From positions 395,761 through 459,760 of the forward strand of contig JAOSKE010000003.1 of the NCBI GenBank assembly GCA_027493775.1: a stretch of 64,000 nt of DNA, given 5' to 3'. Both the position numbers and the translations under genes were made by a program. This DNA comes from Kiritimatiellia bacterium. Its GTDB lineage: Bacteria; Verrucomicrobiota; Kiritimatiellia; CAIVKH01. Shown here piece by piece: positions 18,367 to 29,078 of the stretch (within the stretch, counting starts at the first letter, position 1; every line of letters starts with the position of its first letter). The notes below the pieces were generated by a model. It was given only the letters and a program-made list of their open reading frames with translations, was not told the origin of the DNA and did no database searches.

Positions 18367-19677
18367 ATGAGCGAGCAACTTTCACTGGAGAAGCCCGGCC
18401 GCAAGGTCTATCGCATTGCGGAATTGACGCGGCGCATCAAGGCGCTGCTCGAAACCGATATCGGCGCGGTCTGGGTGGAAGGCGAGGTCTCCAATGCGCG
18501 CACCTATCCATCCGGCCACATTTATTTCACGCTGAAGGACGAGGGTGCGCAACTCTCTGCCGTGATGTTTCGTGGCGTCGCAGCAACGAGCAAAGTTCCG
18601 GTCAAAGATGGTGCGAAACTACGCGTGTGGGGTGAGCTGACGGTGTACGAACAGCGCGGGCAATATCAACTGATTGCACGACGCATTGAAGATGCCGGCC
18701 AAGGCGACTTGCAACGCGCATTCGAGGAGCTTAAGGCACGGCTCATAAAGGAAGGTCTGTTTGATGAAAAACACAAAAAACGTCTTCCGCTATTGCCGCG
18801 CACAATTGGCGTCGTCACCTCCCCTGCTGGCGCGGTGATTCGCGACATTCTCCACGTACTCGGCCGACGTTTTCCTGATCGCCACGTCCTCCTTGCACCC
18901 GTTCGCGTTCAAGGCGCTGAAGCAGCGGGCGAAATCGCGCGTGCGCTGGACTACCTGAACACACGCGGCGACATAGATGTCATTATCGTGGGCCGAGGTG
19001 GTGGGAGCCTCGAAGACCTGTGGGCATTCAACGAGGAAGTTGTTGCACGCGCGGTCTTTCGTTCACGCATTCCGGTCATTTCCGCCGTGGGCCACGAAAC
19101 AGATTTTACGATTTGCGATTTCGTCGCTGATGTCCGCGCCCCCACCCCCTCCGCAGCGGTGGAGGTGGTGATTCGTCCCAAAGTTGATTTCGAAGAAACG
19201 CTTCTCGTCCTTCGTCGCCGCCTCGCGCAATCGCTGCGCTCGCAAATCCTTGTCCTCCGCAACCGCTTCACACGCGCTGCACAAAGTTATGTCTTTCGCG
19301 AACCGGAGCACGCGCTGATTCGCTATCGTGAGCGCGTGAGCCGAAATAACGAAGGGATGCGACGTGCGCTGGAGTCTGCGCTCGTTCAACGGCGGCAGCG
19401 CTTGGACGAGGCGGGACTGCGCCTCAGCCACGCCGCGTTTTCCCGCGCACAAAACACACGGCATCGGATTGTACGCGCACAGGAATCACTGCGGGCGTTG
19501 AATCCACACTCCGTCTTGAAACGCGGATACAGTGTAACCCTTGGGCCGGACGGACACGCACTGCTCGATCCGGAGGCGGTCAAGGTCGGCGACGAGCTGC
19601 AAACGATGTTGGCACATGGTAGAGTCAGGTCTGTACTTACGGACAAAGAACGGAGTGAACACGATGAGCGCTCGTGA
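18367..19677 (+). CDS. xseA: Exodeoxyribonuclease VII large subunit
   Basis: XseA with XseB forms a nuclease that degrades single-stranded DNA to oligonucleotides. The 436-residue product has the N-terminal OB fold (GAVWVEGEVSNARTYPSGHIYFTLKD) and the catalytic core with GVVTSPAGAVIRDI and the GRGGGSLEDLWAFNEE motif. VISAVGHETDFTICDFVADVRAPTPSAA follows, and a long coiled-coil region precedes the C-terminal GYSVTLGPDG strand. An AGGGAAAGG ribosome site precedes the ATG. The stop overlaps the xseB start by 14 bases, coupling the two subunits. Confidence 0.96.
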   Translation: MSEQLSLEKPGRKVYRIAELTRRIKALLETDIGAVWVEGEVSNARTYPSGHIYFTLKDEGAQLSAVMFRGVAATSKVPVKDGAKLRVWGELTVYEQRGQYQLIARRIEDAGQGDLQRAFEELKARLIKEGLFDEKHKKRLPLLPRTIGVVTSPAGAVIRDILHVLGRRFPDRHVLLAPVRVQGAEAAGEIARALDYLNTRGDIDVIIVGRGGGSLEDLWAFNEEVVARAVFRSRIPVISAVGHETDFTICDFVADVRAPTPSAAVEVVIRPKVDFEETLLVLRRRLAQSLRSQILVLRNRFTRAAQSYVFREPEHALIRYRERVSRNNEGMRRALESALVQRRQRLDEAGLRLSHAAFSRAQNTRHRIVRAQESLRALNPHSVLKRGYSVTLGPDGHALLDPEAVKVGDELQTMLAHGRVRSVLTDKERSEHDERS

Positions 19678-19927
19678 AAATAAAGCCCCCGCTGAAACAA
19701 TGGATTTTGAAAAATCACTCGCCCGCCTTGAAGCCCTCGTGAAGGAGATGGAGGGCGGCGCCCTGAGCCTCGACAAGATGATGGAGCGATTCGAGGAAGG
19801 TTCACAGTTGATCAAGATTTGCGATGCGAAGTTGAATGAGGTGGAGAAGAAGATCGAAACACTGGTTAAAAAGGGCGAAGCGGTAACGACGGAGCCGTTT
19901 GATCCCGAGGATCGCGATTCCGATTGA
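19664..19927 (+). CDS. xseB: Exodeoxyribonuclease VII small subunit
   Basis: The 87-residue product contains the XseB signature: DFEKSLARLEALVKEMEGG, then LSLDKMMERFEEGSQL and CDAKLNEVEKKI. These helices wrap around the XseA coiled coil. I use the ATG at 19664, inside the end of xseA; the longer track ORF start lies in the xseA coding region in another frame. The gap to the HtrA gene is 43 bases. Confidence 0.94.
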   Translation: MSARENKAPAETMDFEKSLARLEALVKEMEGGALSLDKMMERFEEGSQLIKICDAKLNEVEKKIETLVKKGEAVTTEPFDPEDRDSD

Positions 19928-19970
19928 ACGAACTCGCGGACAGGGCTGTCGAAGAAGATCGGTGCGTTAG

Positions 19971-21014
19971 ATGAAAAGGCTTATCCAGGCAACAGTTTGC
20001 GCCCTTCTTTTGGCAGCAACCCCTGCGTCTTACGCTGTGTCAGCAGGCGCAGCAAAAGCGTTGGGCGGCGTGGTGGCGGACATCGTGGACGAAGTGATGC
20101 CCGCCGTCGTCGTGGTGCGTACGGAAAGCACTGGCTACCGGCTTGCGCAGGACTGGATGTTCGGGCGTGTATACCGGCTGCCTGAGCGCCTCGCGGGTAT
20201 GGGATCGGGCGTCATCATCAACAAAGAAGGGTTTGTTCTCACAAACCGACATGTGATTGATGGCGCGACGCAGATCGAAGTCGTATTAAATGACCAAAGT
20301 AAATATAGCGCCCGGCTCGTCGGCGAGGACCCGCAAACCGATCTTGCAGTGCTCAAGATCGAAGATGAAAAACGGACAGAGTTTCCATACCTCGAAGCCG
20401 GCAATTCAGATGTGTTGCGCGTAGGCGAATTTGTTATGGCCATCGGCTCACCTTTTAGTTTGAGCAGCAGCGTAACGCTGGGAATTGTTAGCCAAAAAGG
20501 TCGCTCTATTGGCGCGTTGCCGTATGAAGATTTTATTCAAACCGACGCAGCAGTGAATCGCGGAAACAGCGGTGGGCCGTTGGTCGATATGGACGGGCGG
20601 ATGGTCGGAATCAACACGATCATCCAGACTACCGGTTTCTCGCAGGGAAATATCGGAATTAGTTTTGCAATTCCGATCAACCTCGCGATGAATGTCGCGC
20701 AATCCATAATGGAAAGCGGAAGTTGGCAGCGTCCGTGGATTGGAATTTTGATGAACGAGACAAAGAACGGCGTCTTGATTCAACGGATTATGCAAAACAG
20801 CCCTGCGGACAAATCCGGGTTGAAGACGGGTGACGTTATCACCGCTGTGGATGCCACTCCTGTTCAGTCGGCGCGTGAAATTCAACGGCTCATCCTTTCG
20901 CACGATGCAGGCGAAGAAGTTGCTCTCACTGTATTGCGAGACGGCAAAGAGATTCATTTGGCGTTGGCAACGGAACTCATGCCGTCATTCCACTCGATTG
21001 TTCCAAACGAATGA
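19971..21014 (+). CDS. HtrA/Deg-family periplasmic serine protease
   Basis: The 347-residue protein has a signal peptide (TVCALLLAATPASYA), a trypsin-like protease domain and one PDZ domain. The catalytic triad is visible: LTNRHVID (His94), TDLAVLKI (Asp124) and NRGNSGGPLVD (Ser200). The PDZ region (about 250-340) has the ligand-binding strand near PWIGILMNETKNGVLIQRI and the SGLKTGDVITAVDATPV turn. It should cut misfolded or signal proteins in the periplasm. With a single PDZ it resembles DegS more than DegP, but it has a signal peptide rather than an obvious anchor. It ends 13 bases before tlyA. Confidence 0.93.
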   Translation: MKRLIQATVCALLLAATPASYAVSAGAAKALGGVVADIVDEVMPAVVVVRTESTGYRLAQDWMFGRVYRLPERLAGMGSGVIINKEGFVLTNRHVIDGATQIEVVLNDQSKYSARLVGEDPQTDLAVLKIEDEKRTEFPYLEAGNSDVLRVGEFVMAIGSPFSLSSSVTLGIVSQKGRSIGALPYEDFIQTDAAVNRGNSGGPLVDMDGRMVGINTIIQTTGFSQGNIGISFAIPINLAMNVAQSIMESGSWQRPWIGILMNETKNGVLIQRIMQNSPADKSGLKTGDVITAVDATPVQSAREIQRLILSHDAGEEVALTVLRDGKEIHLALATELMPSFHSIVPNE

Positions 21015-21027
21015 GTCACTCCTTTCT

Positions 21028-21756
21028 ATGAAGCGGCCGCGCCTTGATCTACTCGTGGTGGAGCGGGGCCTCGCGGAGAGCCGCGAAAAAGCGCAGCGTC
21101 TAATTCGTGCGGGGAAGATACGCGTGAACGGACAAATCGCTGGCAAACCGGGGAATCAGGTTGATCCGGATGCAGCGCTCACACTCGAATCGCCGGAACG
21201 TTTTGTCAGTCGTGGTGGCGAAAAATTGGAAGGCGCTTTCGAACACTGGAATTTGAGCGTTGAAGGGGCGGTTTGTCTCGATGTCGGCGCATCCACGGGC
21301 GGCTTCACGGACTGTCTTTTGCAGCACGGCGCGGCGCGAGTGTATGCCGTGGATGTGGGGCACAATCAATTGCATGAAAAGCTTCGGACCGATCCGCGCG
21401 TAGCGGTAATGGACGGAGTCAACGCACGCAATCTTGAACCATCGAATTTTCCCGATATACCAACCGTTGCCGTCGCGGATGCCTCGTTTATTTCGCTTGC
21501 ACTGCTTCTACCTGCAATTCGACGCGTTCTCGCGCCCGGCGGTCGGGTTCTTACATTGATTAAACCGCAATTTGAAGCGGGACGGGCAGACGTGAAGCGC
21601 GGTGGCGTGGTGCGCGATCCAACCGTTCACAAGCGCGTTGTCGAGCAAGTTCGGGCAGAGGGCGAGGCGCTCGGCTTCCGTTGGGAAGGCTTTATTGAAT
21701 CGCCTTTGCGCGGTCCAGCAGGCAACATAGAGTTCCTTGCTTATTGGGACCGCTCT
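21028..21756 (+). CDS. TlyA-family rRNA 2'-O-methyltransferase, in frame with the next gene
   Basis: About 243 residues: an N-terminal S4 RNA-binding domain (RLDLLVVERGLAESREKAQRLIRAG), then a FtsJ-type methyltransferase with the SAM loop CLDVGASTGGFTDCLLQHGA and the KPQFEAGR region, as in TlyA (hemolysin A). TlyA methylates 16S and 23S rRNA riboses. In the given sequence there is no stop before NAD kinase, so the two form one 529-residue ORF. Removing one G from the GGG at 21746-21748 would end TlyA at a TGA overlapping the nadK ATG. Given the many run-length errors nearby, that reading is plausible; a true fusion cannot be excluded. Confidence 0.85.
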
Positions 21757-22617
21757 ATGAAAAAAATTGGCGTTATAGCTAACTGCGACAAACCCGAGTC
21801 GCGCATCGTTCTTGCCTCTCTGGCGATAAAAAGTCGCGAGTTGGGGCTGCAGCTTTTTTCCAGCGGCGAAACCGCAGACCACCTGCCCGGTTGCCGCAAA
21901 GTGAAGCCGGAGCTATTGAAAAAGCATATTGAGGCGCTAATCACGCTCGGGGGCGACGGCACGCTTTTGCACGCCGTTCCACTGCTCGGCGCTTCCAGTA
22001 TTCCAATCTTGGGCGTCAACCTCGGCGCACTCGGTTTTCTTACGAGCGTAACGGCGGAGGAAACGGACACTGCGCTGGAGCGACTCGCGCGCAATGAATT
22101 TTCTGTTTCTGAGCGAACGACACTGACCTGCACGGCAAGAACAGGAAAAAAGAAGCTCGGAACCTATCGCGTGCTAAACGATGTCGTAATCGCTTGGGGC
22201 CGCTCCACTCGCATCGTCACAGTGGACGCAGCGCTCAACGGCGAGCATATCGCCTCTTATCGTTGCGATGGAATTATCGTCTCCACGCCGACTGGCTCAA
22301 CTGGTCACTCGCTTTCGGCGGGCGGCCCCATTGTCCATCCTGACACGGGCGTTCTCACGTTGAATGTAATTTGTCCTCACACGCTGAGCACACGACCGTT
22401 GATAATTTCTGATCACTCGCGCCTGACTCTCTCCATCAACTTCGCGGCCAAGCCACTCGTCCTCTCTGCAGATGGACAGGAAGAGCTTACCTTGCGTCAA
22501 GGCGATCAGGTGGATATCCAGCGTAGCCCGCGCGGGGTCCGCATCATTCATTTGCCGGATTACAGCTATTTTAGCGTACTGCGCCAAAAACTGCTTTGGC
22601 GCGGATCAAGCGTCTAA
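21757..22617 (+). CDS. nadK: NAD kinase
   Basis: The 286-residue segment phosphorylates NAD to NADP. It shows ALITLGGDGTLLHAV (the GGDGT site with catalytic Asp), GVNLGALGFLTSV, VLNDVVIAWG, the IIVSTPTGSTGHSLSAGGPIVHP motif and the C-terminal LVLSADGQ strand. The normal length for a bacterial NadK starts at this ATG (MKKIGVIANCDK), which supports translation of a separate protein here, with an ATGA overlap if the upstream gene is corrected. Its 3' end overlaps the convergent larC by 12 bases. Confidence 0.92.
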   Translation: MKKIGVIANCDKPESRIVLASLAIKSRELGLQLFSSGETADHLPGCRKVKPELLKKHIEALITLGGDGTLLHAVPLLGASSIPILGVNLGALGFLTSVTAEETDTALERLARNEFSVSERTTLTCTARTGKKKLGTYRVLNDVVIAWGRSTRIVTVDAALNGEHIASYRCDGIIVSTPTGSTGHSLSAGGPIVHPDTGVLTLNVICPHTLSTRPLIISDHSRLTLSINFAAKPLVLSADGQEELTLRQGDQVDIQRSPRGVRIIHLPDYSYFSVLRQKLLWRGSSV

Positions 22618-23835
22618 TTTAGCAGCAGCGCTTTTCGCGGCTTCATAAACGACCCGCACGGCAATGTTGTGTTCTTCCGCGCGGCGGATGCAGTCTTCCA
22701 TTTCCGGCGAGCGAACCGTGATCCCGCCGCGCCATTCACCGAACTTCACGCGCACTTCGCCAAACGGAGTGACAACGGGCACAGAGCGGCGCGACAGCAT
22801 GGTGCGCTTCACGGGATATTCACGAATTCCGAAAGTCGTGCTTTCCTTGAAAATCAGATCCAACATCACATCGCGACCGGACGGATGGGCAAGAACCGTG
22901 AGCAAAACTCCGGGGCGTTGCTTTTTCATCTGCGCAGCGACCGCAAACACATCCAACGCGCCGGCAGCCAGGAGGCGGGCGGAGAGCGCTCCGATTAATT
23001 CTGGCGTCGTGTCATCGAGGTTTGTTTCCAAAACAAGACATTCATTTTCGGGCTGAACAACTGCGCATTCCAGCAAGACTGCGCGAAGAAGATTTGGACG
23101 ATCATTTAATTCACAGTGTCCCAATCCGTAGCCGATCTTCTTCACAACCGCGCCGGGCGGCGGACGGTCAAGCGTCTTCCAATCGGATAAGAGCGCAGCC
23201 CCGGTCGGTGTCACCAACTCATGCGGCTCGTCCGTTTGGGTCACCGCCATGCCGCGCAACAACTCTACGGTCGCGGGCGCGGGGTTCGGAAAGGTGCCGT
23301 GCGCACAGTGAATAATCCCCCGCCCCTGCGGCAAGGGGCCGACAGCGACGTCATCCACACCCAACTGATGCAATGCGAGGCAGCAGCCAACAATGTCCAC
23401 AATCGAGTCCACCGCACCGATCTCATGAAAATGAACCTGCTCAATCGTCGTACCGTGCATCCGCGCTTCGACGGCGCCAATGCGACGGAAAACGCGACAC
23501 GCACGCTCCTTCACGGGGTCAGGCAAATCACTCGCACGAATCATCGCTTCGATCTCAGTTAATCCACGGTGCGGCGCATGGTGGTGATGATGTTCATGCT
23601 GGTGGTCATCATGAGCGTGATTGGCAGGCCCCTTCTCTTCGGGCGCGATGACGCGAAGGCGAGTGCCGGCGAGATGCTGCGATAACGCCGGGCGAGCCTC
23701 TATTTTGAAATCACCAATGTCCAGACTCCGCAGCGCCGCCGCGAGGTCGGCGAGATCAACGCCCAAATCCACTAGCGCACCGAGGATCATATCGCCACTT
23801 GCGCCACCGACGCTATCAAACGACAGGATTTTCAT
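22606..23835 (-). CDS. larC: Nickel pincer cofactor synthesis protein LarC
   Basis: LarC inserts nickel into the pyridinium bis-thiocarboxylate mononucleotide to finish the lactate racemase cofactor. The 409-residue ORF is complete: FDSVGGASGDMILGALVDLG at the start, a His-rich loop (HDDHQHEHHHHHAPH, about residues 78-92) likely to bind metal, VHFHEIGAVDSIVDIVG, and ETNLDDTTPE with KESTTFGIRE later. In Lactobacillus LarC is made by programmed frameshifting; here it is one uninterrupted frame. Start overlaps the larB stop by four bases. LarA and LarE are not in the window, so the client enzyme is unknown. Confidence 0.92.
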   Translation of the reverse strand: MKILSFDSVGGASGDMILGALVDLGVDLADLAAALRSLDIGDFKIEARPALSQHLAGTRLRVIAPEEKGPANHAHDDHQHEHHHHHAPHRGLTEIEAMIRASDLPDPVKERACRVFRRIGAVEARMHGTTIEQVHFHEIGAVDSIVDIVGCCLALHQLGVDDVAVGPLPQGRGIIHCAHGTFPNPAPATVELLRGMAVTQTDEPHELVTPTGAALLSDWKTLDRPPPGAVVKKIGYGLGHCELNDRPNLLRAVLLECAVVQPENECLVLETNLDDTTPELIGALSARLLAAGALDVFAVAAQMKKQRPGVLLTVLAHPSGRDVMLDLIFKESTTFGIREYPVKRTMLSRRSVPVVTPFGEVRVKFGEWRGGITVRSPEMEDCIRRAEEHNIAVRVVYEAAKSAAAKLDA

Positions 23836-24590
23836 GGCCCCAACCCGATCCGATTGATTTTGGCCGCAGCCACACCCGCCCCGAAACCGTTATCAACATT
23901 TACGACTGCAATCCCCGGCGCACAGGAATTCAGCATCGAAAGCAACGCGGCCACGCCTCCGAGATTCATTCCATATCCAACACTTGTGGGCACAGCAATA
24001 ATCGGACAGCGCACGAGACCAGCGATAACAGAAGGCAGCGCCCCCTCCATACCGGCAACGACGATCAGCACACGTTGTTCTCGCAGCACAGGGAGCCGGC
24101 TTAACGTGCGGTGCAGCCCCGCGACGCCGACATCGAAAATACGCTCCACTTTTGCGCCAAGCCATTCGGCCGTAAGCGCCGCTTCTTCAGCAATTGGCAA
24201 ATCCGCCGTCCCCGCGCTAACCACCGCAATTGCACCAACGGCAGCGCCGCGCGGCGTCACGTCCAGCGTTAAGGCGCGGGCGCGTTCATGGTACATCACT
24301 TCGGGAAGCACAGATTTCACGGCCTCGGCCAATGGCGCATCGGCGCGCGTGGCCAACACGTTCTGACCGGCATCGCGTAACGTGCGAATAATGGTGATGA
24401 CCTGCTCGGATGTTTTGCCCGGGCAGAAAATAACTTCCGGCATTCCTGTTCGTCGCTCGCGATCTGTGTCCAACCGAGCGAACCCCCAATCCTTTTCGCT
24501 TGCCTGTGCAATTAACGCCGCAGCAGCCTCCGGGGTTTTATGCCCCGCCGACACTTCCTTCAACAGCGAATAGAGTTCAGATTCCAGCAT
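23832..24590 (-). CDS. larB: Nickel pincer cofactor biosynthesis protein LarB
   Basis: LarB carboxylates and hydrolyses nicotinic acid adenine dinucleotide to start the pincer cofactor. The 252-residue protein has an N-terminal helical part and a PurE-like domain with VVSAGTADLPIAEEA, GVAGLHR, VVAGMEGALPSVIAGL and VPTSVGYG, all typical of LarB. DNGFGAGVAAAKINR closes the protein. It is coupled to larC and lies 18 bases after the TPR gene, at the end of a his/trp operon. The NAD-like substrate ties it loosely to the NAD-salvage pair elsewhere in the window. Confidence 0.92.
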   Translation of the reverse strand: MLESELYSLLKEVSAGHKTPEAAAALIAQASEKDWGFARLDTDRERRTGMPEVIFCPGKTSEQVITIIRTLRDAGQNVLATRADAPLAEAVKSVLPEVMYHERARALTLDVTPRGAAVGAIAVVSAGTADLPIAEEAALTAEWLGAKVERIFDVGVAGLHRTLSRLPVLREQRVLIVVAGMEGALPSVIAGLVRCPIIAVPTSVGYGMNLGGVAALLSMLNSCAPGIAVVNVDNGFGAGVAAAKINRIGLGP

Positions 24591-24608
24591 AGCGAGACAC
24601 CGACACGC

Positions 24609-25707
24609 TCAACGTGATTGACCGACACCGACACCCGGGTCAGTCAGATCGCGGACAAGCGATTGAAACTCGGGTAACGTCCGAAGCGAATCGAAATCGG
24701 TATCCATCAAATATTTTTCGGGCTTCAACGGGAGTGCAGCGTTTGACACCTTGTCGCAGCCAATTCATCGCTTCATCGTAGCTGCGCTCGAGCACCAGAG
24801 CAGATGCCATATTGAAATAGGGACTAGGGCGCGACGGGTCCATTTCCAGCACGCGACGAAACTGCTCACGCGCTTCGGCGATTCGCCCCATTCGCATCAA
24901 GGAGACTCCCAAATTTTGAACGCCGCTTCGATTGTTCGGCAACAAGCCCACCGCGGGTTCCAAATGTTCAACGGCCTGATCGTAACGCCCCCATAACACG
25001 TACAACAGGCCGAGATTGATTTGGGTTGAGGGTATGTCCGGCTGGATCTGGACAGCGGATAATAGAAGGTCTTCCGCGCGATCCAATTGCCCGCGCTGCA
25101 TATAGGCGATGGCGAGGTTGTTAAACGTGCTCACGTTAAATGGATCGTCGCGCAGCGCGCGTTCCAAAACAAGAATCGCTTGATCGAACTGACCGCGCTG
25201 CAAATAAACGGTACCTAGTGTTCGCAGTCCGGCATTTACCCCGGGCCAAATCTCCAACGACTGGCGCGCCAGCTCCTCTGCGCGATCAAATTCTCGCGCA
25301 CGCATGAGCTGCTCAGCCTGTCGAAGCAGCGTCATCACCTGCGCAATTTTTTCAGGCGGAATGTTGGTGCTGGGTGTTGTGAAATCAAGGCTGGCAAGGT
25401 TGAACGCGCTCGTTTCTTGAGGGGCAGCGGGAATTGTTGCGACAGGAAGGACGCGCGGTCCCTCGCGCGTCACACGGTTTGTTCCGCCGCGCAACAAATC
25501 CAACATTGGATTCGACTTCGGATCCTGCACGAAAAAATAGAGCGCAATAGCCGTGAGCAGGACAAGCATGATGGAGGACAGCCAGATCGTGCGCTTGCGT
25601 GCGCGTACGCGTTGTTCGCCGGGATCAATTTCTGGCGCCGGGAGTGTCTCCGGCTCGGCCTTGCCCTTCGGCTTCGTGTAAATATCGCGTTGTTCGTCCG
25701 TAGCCAT
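24609..25707 (-). CDS. Membrane-anchored tetratricopeptide repeat protein (3' frameshift)
   Basis: About 365 residues. A charged cytoplasmic N-terminus is followed by one membrane span (IWLSSIMLVLLTAIALYFFV), a Pro-rich linker and about five TPR units (about residues 130-330), for example YLQRGQFDQAILVLERAL and YMQRGQLDRAEDLLLSAV. The track ending is in the wrong frame: removing one base from the T5 run at 24714-24718 gives KYLMDTDFDSLRTLPEFQSLV, a typical TPR ending, and a stop at 24609. I start at 25707 (MATDEQRD). It lies between trpG and larB, so it is cotranscribed with them; a link in function is not evident. Confidence 0.78.
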
Positions 25708-25752
25708 CTGTGTGAACGAAGGTATGCCAAGCACGCGACTTACGCAAGACGG

Positions 25753-26311
<559 letters not shown>

Positions 26312-26315
<4 letters not shown>

Positions 26316-27841
26316 TGTCCGCCACCTTTCGCGCGCGCTTCCGCCACGCGCTTTGACAACGCAAGCGCAACCAACATTCCGCGCGCCTTGTTGCAGGTCT
26401 CTTCGTATTCCTTCTCAGGGTCGGAATCCGTAACGATTCCTGCACCAGCCTGCACATAGGCCGTTTTTCCGTCGAGCAATGCGGTGCGAATCGCAATGCA
26501 CGAATCGAGGTTTCCTGAAAATCCAAAATAGCCAATTGCGCCCGCGTAGGGCCCGCGACGATCCGGCTCCAATGCGCCGATAATCTCCATTGCGCGAATT
26601 TTCGGCGCACCGCTGACGGTTCCAGCCGGAAACGTCGCGCGCATCAAATCGTACGCATCAAACTCCGGGGCGAGGTCACCGACCACATCGGAAACGATGT
26701 GCATCACGTGACTGTATCGCTCAATCACCATCAGCTCCGGAACCTTGACGCTCTCATAACGGCACACACGGCCAAGATCGTTGCGACCGAGGTCCACGAG
26801 CATAATGTGCTCGGCGCGTTCCTTGGGATCAGCAAGCAGTTCCTGTGCGAGCGCGGCGTCTTGCGCGGCATCGGCGCCGCGCGGACGCGTCCCTGCAATG
26901 GGGCGCACCTCCACATGCCCCTCTTCGTTGCGAACGTGAATTTCAGGCGACGACCCAACTACTGCGCGGCCGCCGAATTCAAGGCAGTACAAGTAGGGCG
27001 AGGGGTTCACGTAACGAACGGCGCGATAGACATCCAGCGGGTCCCCGCTGTAATCCACTTCGAAGCGTTGAGACAGGACAACCTGAATGACATCGCCCGC
27101 GAGGATGAAATCCTTGGCCTTCTTCACTCGATCACCGAACTGTTCGCGCGTCAGATTTGAGCGTGCGGGCAGTGGTGACGGACGGTCTTGAATATCCAGC
27201 GCCTGATTTGGCAGCGGCGCGACAAGCGCAGCGCATAGCGAGTTAATTTGCTCAACCGCCGCGTCATACGCCCTCTCCGCGTCGCCCTCAATGTGAACGT
27301 TTGCGACGACCTTCAGGGTGTGTCGCGTGTGATCGAAAATAAACAGCGTATCCGTGATTGCCATCAAAATATCGGGCCAATCAAGCACGGGTTTTTCTGC
27401 GAGAGGAACGCGCGGCTCGAACTGCGCGATGGCGTCGTAACCGATATAGCCGACAGCGCCACCGTAGAAACGCGGGAGCGCGGGGTCTGGCACCGGGCGA
27501 TAGCGCGCCATGTGTTCGCGGAGCACAGAGAGAGGATCGCCGGAAGAGTGGCGCTCCACGCGGCCATCCGCATACGTGATCTCGCAATCGCTTCCCTTGC
27601 TCGTGAATACCGAACGCGGGCCACCGCCGAGGAACGAATAGCGGGCGATGTGCTCACCGCCCTCAACACTCTCCAGAAGAAACGTCTGAGGTTCGCCACC
27701 GCGCTCTCTCAAATAATGACGCAGTTTCGCGTACGCAGAAACAGGGGTCTCCTGATCGGCTAACAGCTCGCGCCAGACAGGAACCAGGTTCCCCTGCGCA
27801 GCTTTCTTCAAAAAGGTCGCTTTATCAGGCGTACAGGCCAT
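26312..27841 (-). CDS. trpE: Anthranilate synthase component I
   Basis: TrpE turns chorismate and ammonia into anthranilate, the first step of tryptophan synthesis. The 509-residue protein has the N-terminal inhibitor-binding domain (FLLESVEGGEHIARYSFLG contains the Trp-binding type motif) and the chorismate domain with VVLSQRFEV, YVNPSPYLYCL, PIAGTRPRG, HIMLVDLGRNDLGRV and FPAGTVSGAPKIRAMEII. The stop overlaps the trpG start; the start lies one base after hisI. Feedback control by tryptophan is likely from the N-terminal motif. PabB is the alternative, but the length and TrpE-like N-terminus favour trpE. Confidence 0.93.
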
Positions 27842-27842
27842 T

Positions 27843-28256
27843 TCACGGGTCCATATTTTCGAGCGCCAGTGTCTCGAAATTCACCTTGCGGTAGTAACAG
27901 TTGCGCGGCTGGCCTGCGCTGTTTTTTGTGTGGCAGATATTTCCGCGACGCGGGCGCACGACGTAGAGCAGCGAGTTCTGTTCGCAATTCACGCGCGCCT
28001 CGATCAAATCGAAAGTCTCGCCCGAGGTCTTTCCTTTTTCCCACAGCTCGTTGCGCGAGGTGCTCCACAAAACCAGCGAACGCGCCTCAACGGATTTACG
28101 AAATGCGAGTTCATTCGTGTAGGCGAGGAGAATCACTTCCTTGGTATCCGCGTGTTGAACGGCGACGGGAATAATGCCCTTCGACTGGGCGCTCGCCTTT
28201 TCCAGCTTGTTCCAATCCAACTGAAGGGTTAGCCCTTCTTCCAGTTCTTTGCTCAT
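27843..28256 (-). CDS. hisI: Phosphoribosyl-AMP cyclohydrolase
   Basis: HisI opens the adenine ring of phosphoribosyl-AMP in histidine synthesis. The 137-residue protein has the single-domain form without HisE: VILLAYTNELAFRKSVE, LWSTSRNELWEKGKTSG and the zinc region with a Cys in ARVNCEQNSLL and CHTKN. The usual aspartate cluster is partly changed (EARVNCEQNSLLYVV where many enzymes have DCDxDALL), so metal binding may differ. It lies 14 bases after hisF and one base before trpE, in a shared histidine-tryptophan operon. Confidence 0.9.
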   Translation of the reverse strand: MSKELEEGLTLQLDWNKLEKASAQSKGIIPVAVQHADTKEVILLAYTNELAFRKSVEARSLVLWSTSRNELWEKGKTSGETFDLIEARVNCEQNSLLYVVRPRRGNICHTKNSAGQPRNCYYRKVNFETLALENMDP

Positions 28257-28270
28257 GCTCTCTGTCCTTC

Positions 28271-29029
28271 CTATTCTCGCACCGCGACGCCGTGGTCTTT
28301 CAAATACCGTTTGGCCTGTCCGATTGTGAATTCGCCAAAGTGGAAAATGGACGCGGCCAACACAGCATCCGCCTTCCCTTCCGTCACAGCCTCCAGCATG
28401 TGTTGCAATGTACCCGCGCCGCCGGACGCAATCACGGGGATGTTCACGGCCTCTGAAACGGCGCGTGTCACCGCGAGGTCGTAACCGTTTTTTGTGCCAT
28501 CCGCATCCATACTCGTCAAAAGAATCTCACCCGCACCGCGCTGAGCAACTTCCACGGCCCACTGCACCGCGTCCAGGCCCGCCGATTTTTTCCCGCCATG
28601 CGTCACAACATCCCAGCCCTGGCCATCGGTCTTTTTGCGAACATCAATCGCAATGACCACACACTGATTTCCGAAATGCCCTGCGCTCTCGTTAATCAAA
28701 TCGGGATTCGCAACCGCAGCCGTATTCAGCGACACCTTATCCGCGCCTGCCTGTAAAAGTCGCCGCACATCCGCGATGGAACGAATCCCGCCGCCGACCG
28801 TCAGGGGCATAAAAATTTCCGCTGCAACCGCGCGCACCACATCCTCGATGGTCGCTCGTTCCTCATTCGTCGCGGTAATATCCAGGAACGCCAGTTCGTC
28901 TGCGCCCTGCGCCTGATACGCGCGCGCCGTTTCCACGGGGTCCCCTGCATCGCGCAGATCCACAAATTTCACGCCCTTCACGACGCGCCCGCCCTTGATG
29001 TCCAGACAGGGAATTATGCGTTTCGCCAA
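28271..29029 (-). CDS. hisF: Imidazole glycerol phosphate synthase cyclase subunit
   Basis: HisF forms imidazole glycerol phosphate and AICAR, using ammonia from HisH. The (beta-alpha)8 barrel is complete: [20 protein letters not shown] at the start (catalytic Asp11), [40 protein letters not shown] (second catalytic Asp), [17 protein letters not shown] and [10 protein letters not shown] start at Met18 of the track ORF (29029), the conserved N-terminus; the longer version would begin inside the terminator just upstream. It is the first gene of the minus-strand hisF-hisI-trpE-trpG-TPR-larB-larC run. HisH and HisA are not in the window. Confidence 0.95.
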   Translation of the reverse strand: MAKRIIPCLDIKGGRVVKGVKFVDLRDAGDPVETARAYQAQGADELAFLDITATNEERATIEDVVRAVAAEIFMPLTVGGGIRSIADVRRLLQAGADKVSLNTAAVANPDLINESAGHFGNQCVVIAIDVRKKTDGQGWDVVTHGGKKSAGLDAVQWAVEVAQRGAGEILLTSMDADGTKNGYDLAVTRAVSEAVNIPVIASGGAGTLQHMLEAVTEGKADAVLAASIFHFGEFTIGQAKRYLKDHGVAVRE

Positions 29030-29078
29030 CATTTCTTTGCTACTCACTCGTCGTTCCGTTTCTTCAATTAGCTGATAC

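Noticed and set aside
23832-24590. PurE (AIR carboxylase) for the larB gene
   Set aside because: The PurE-like fold is shared, but the added N-terminal domain and coupling to larC identify LarB.
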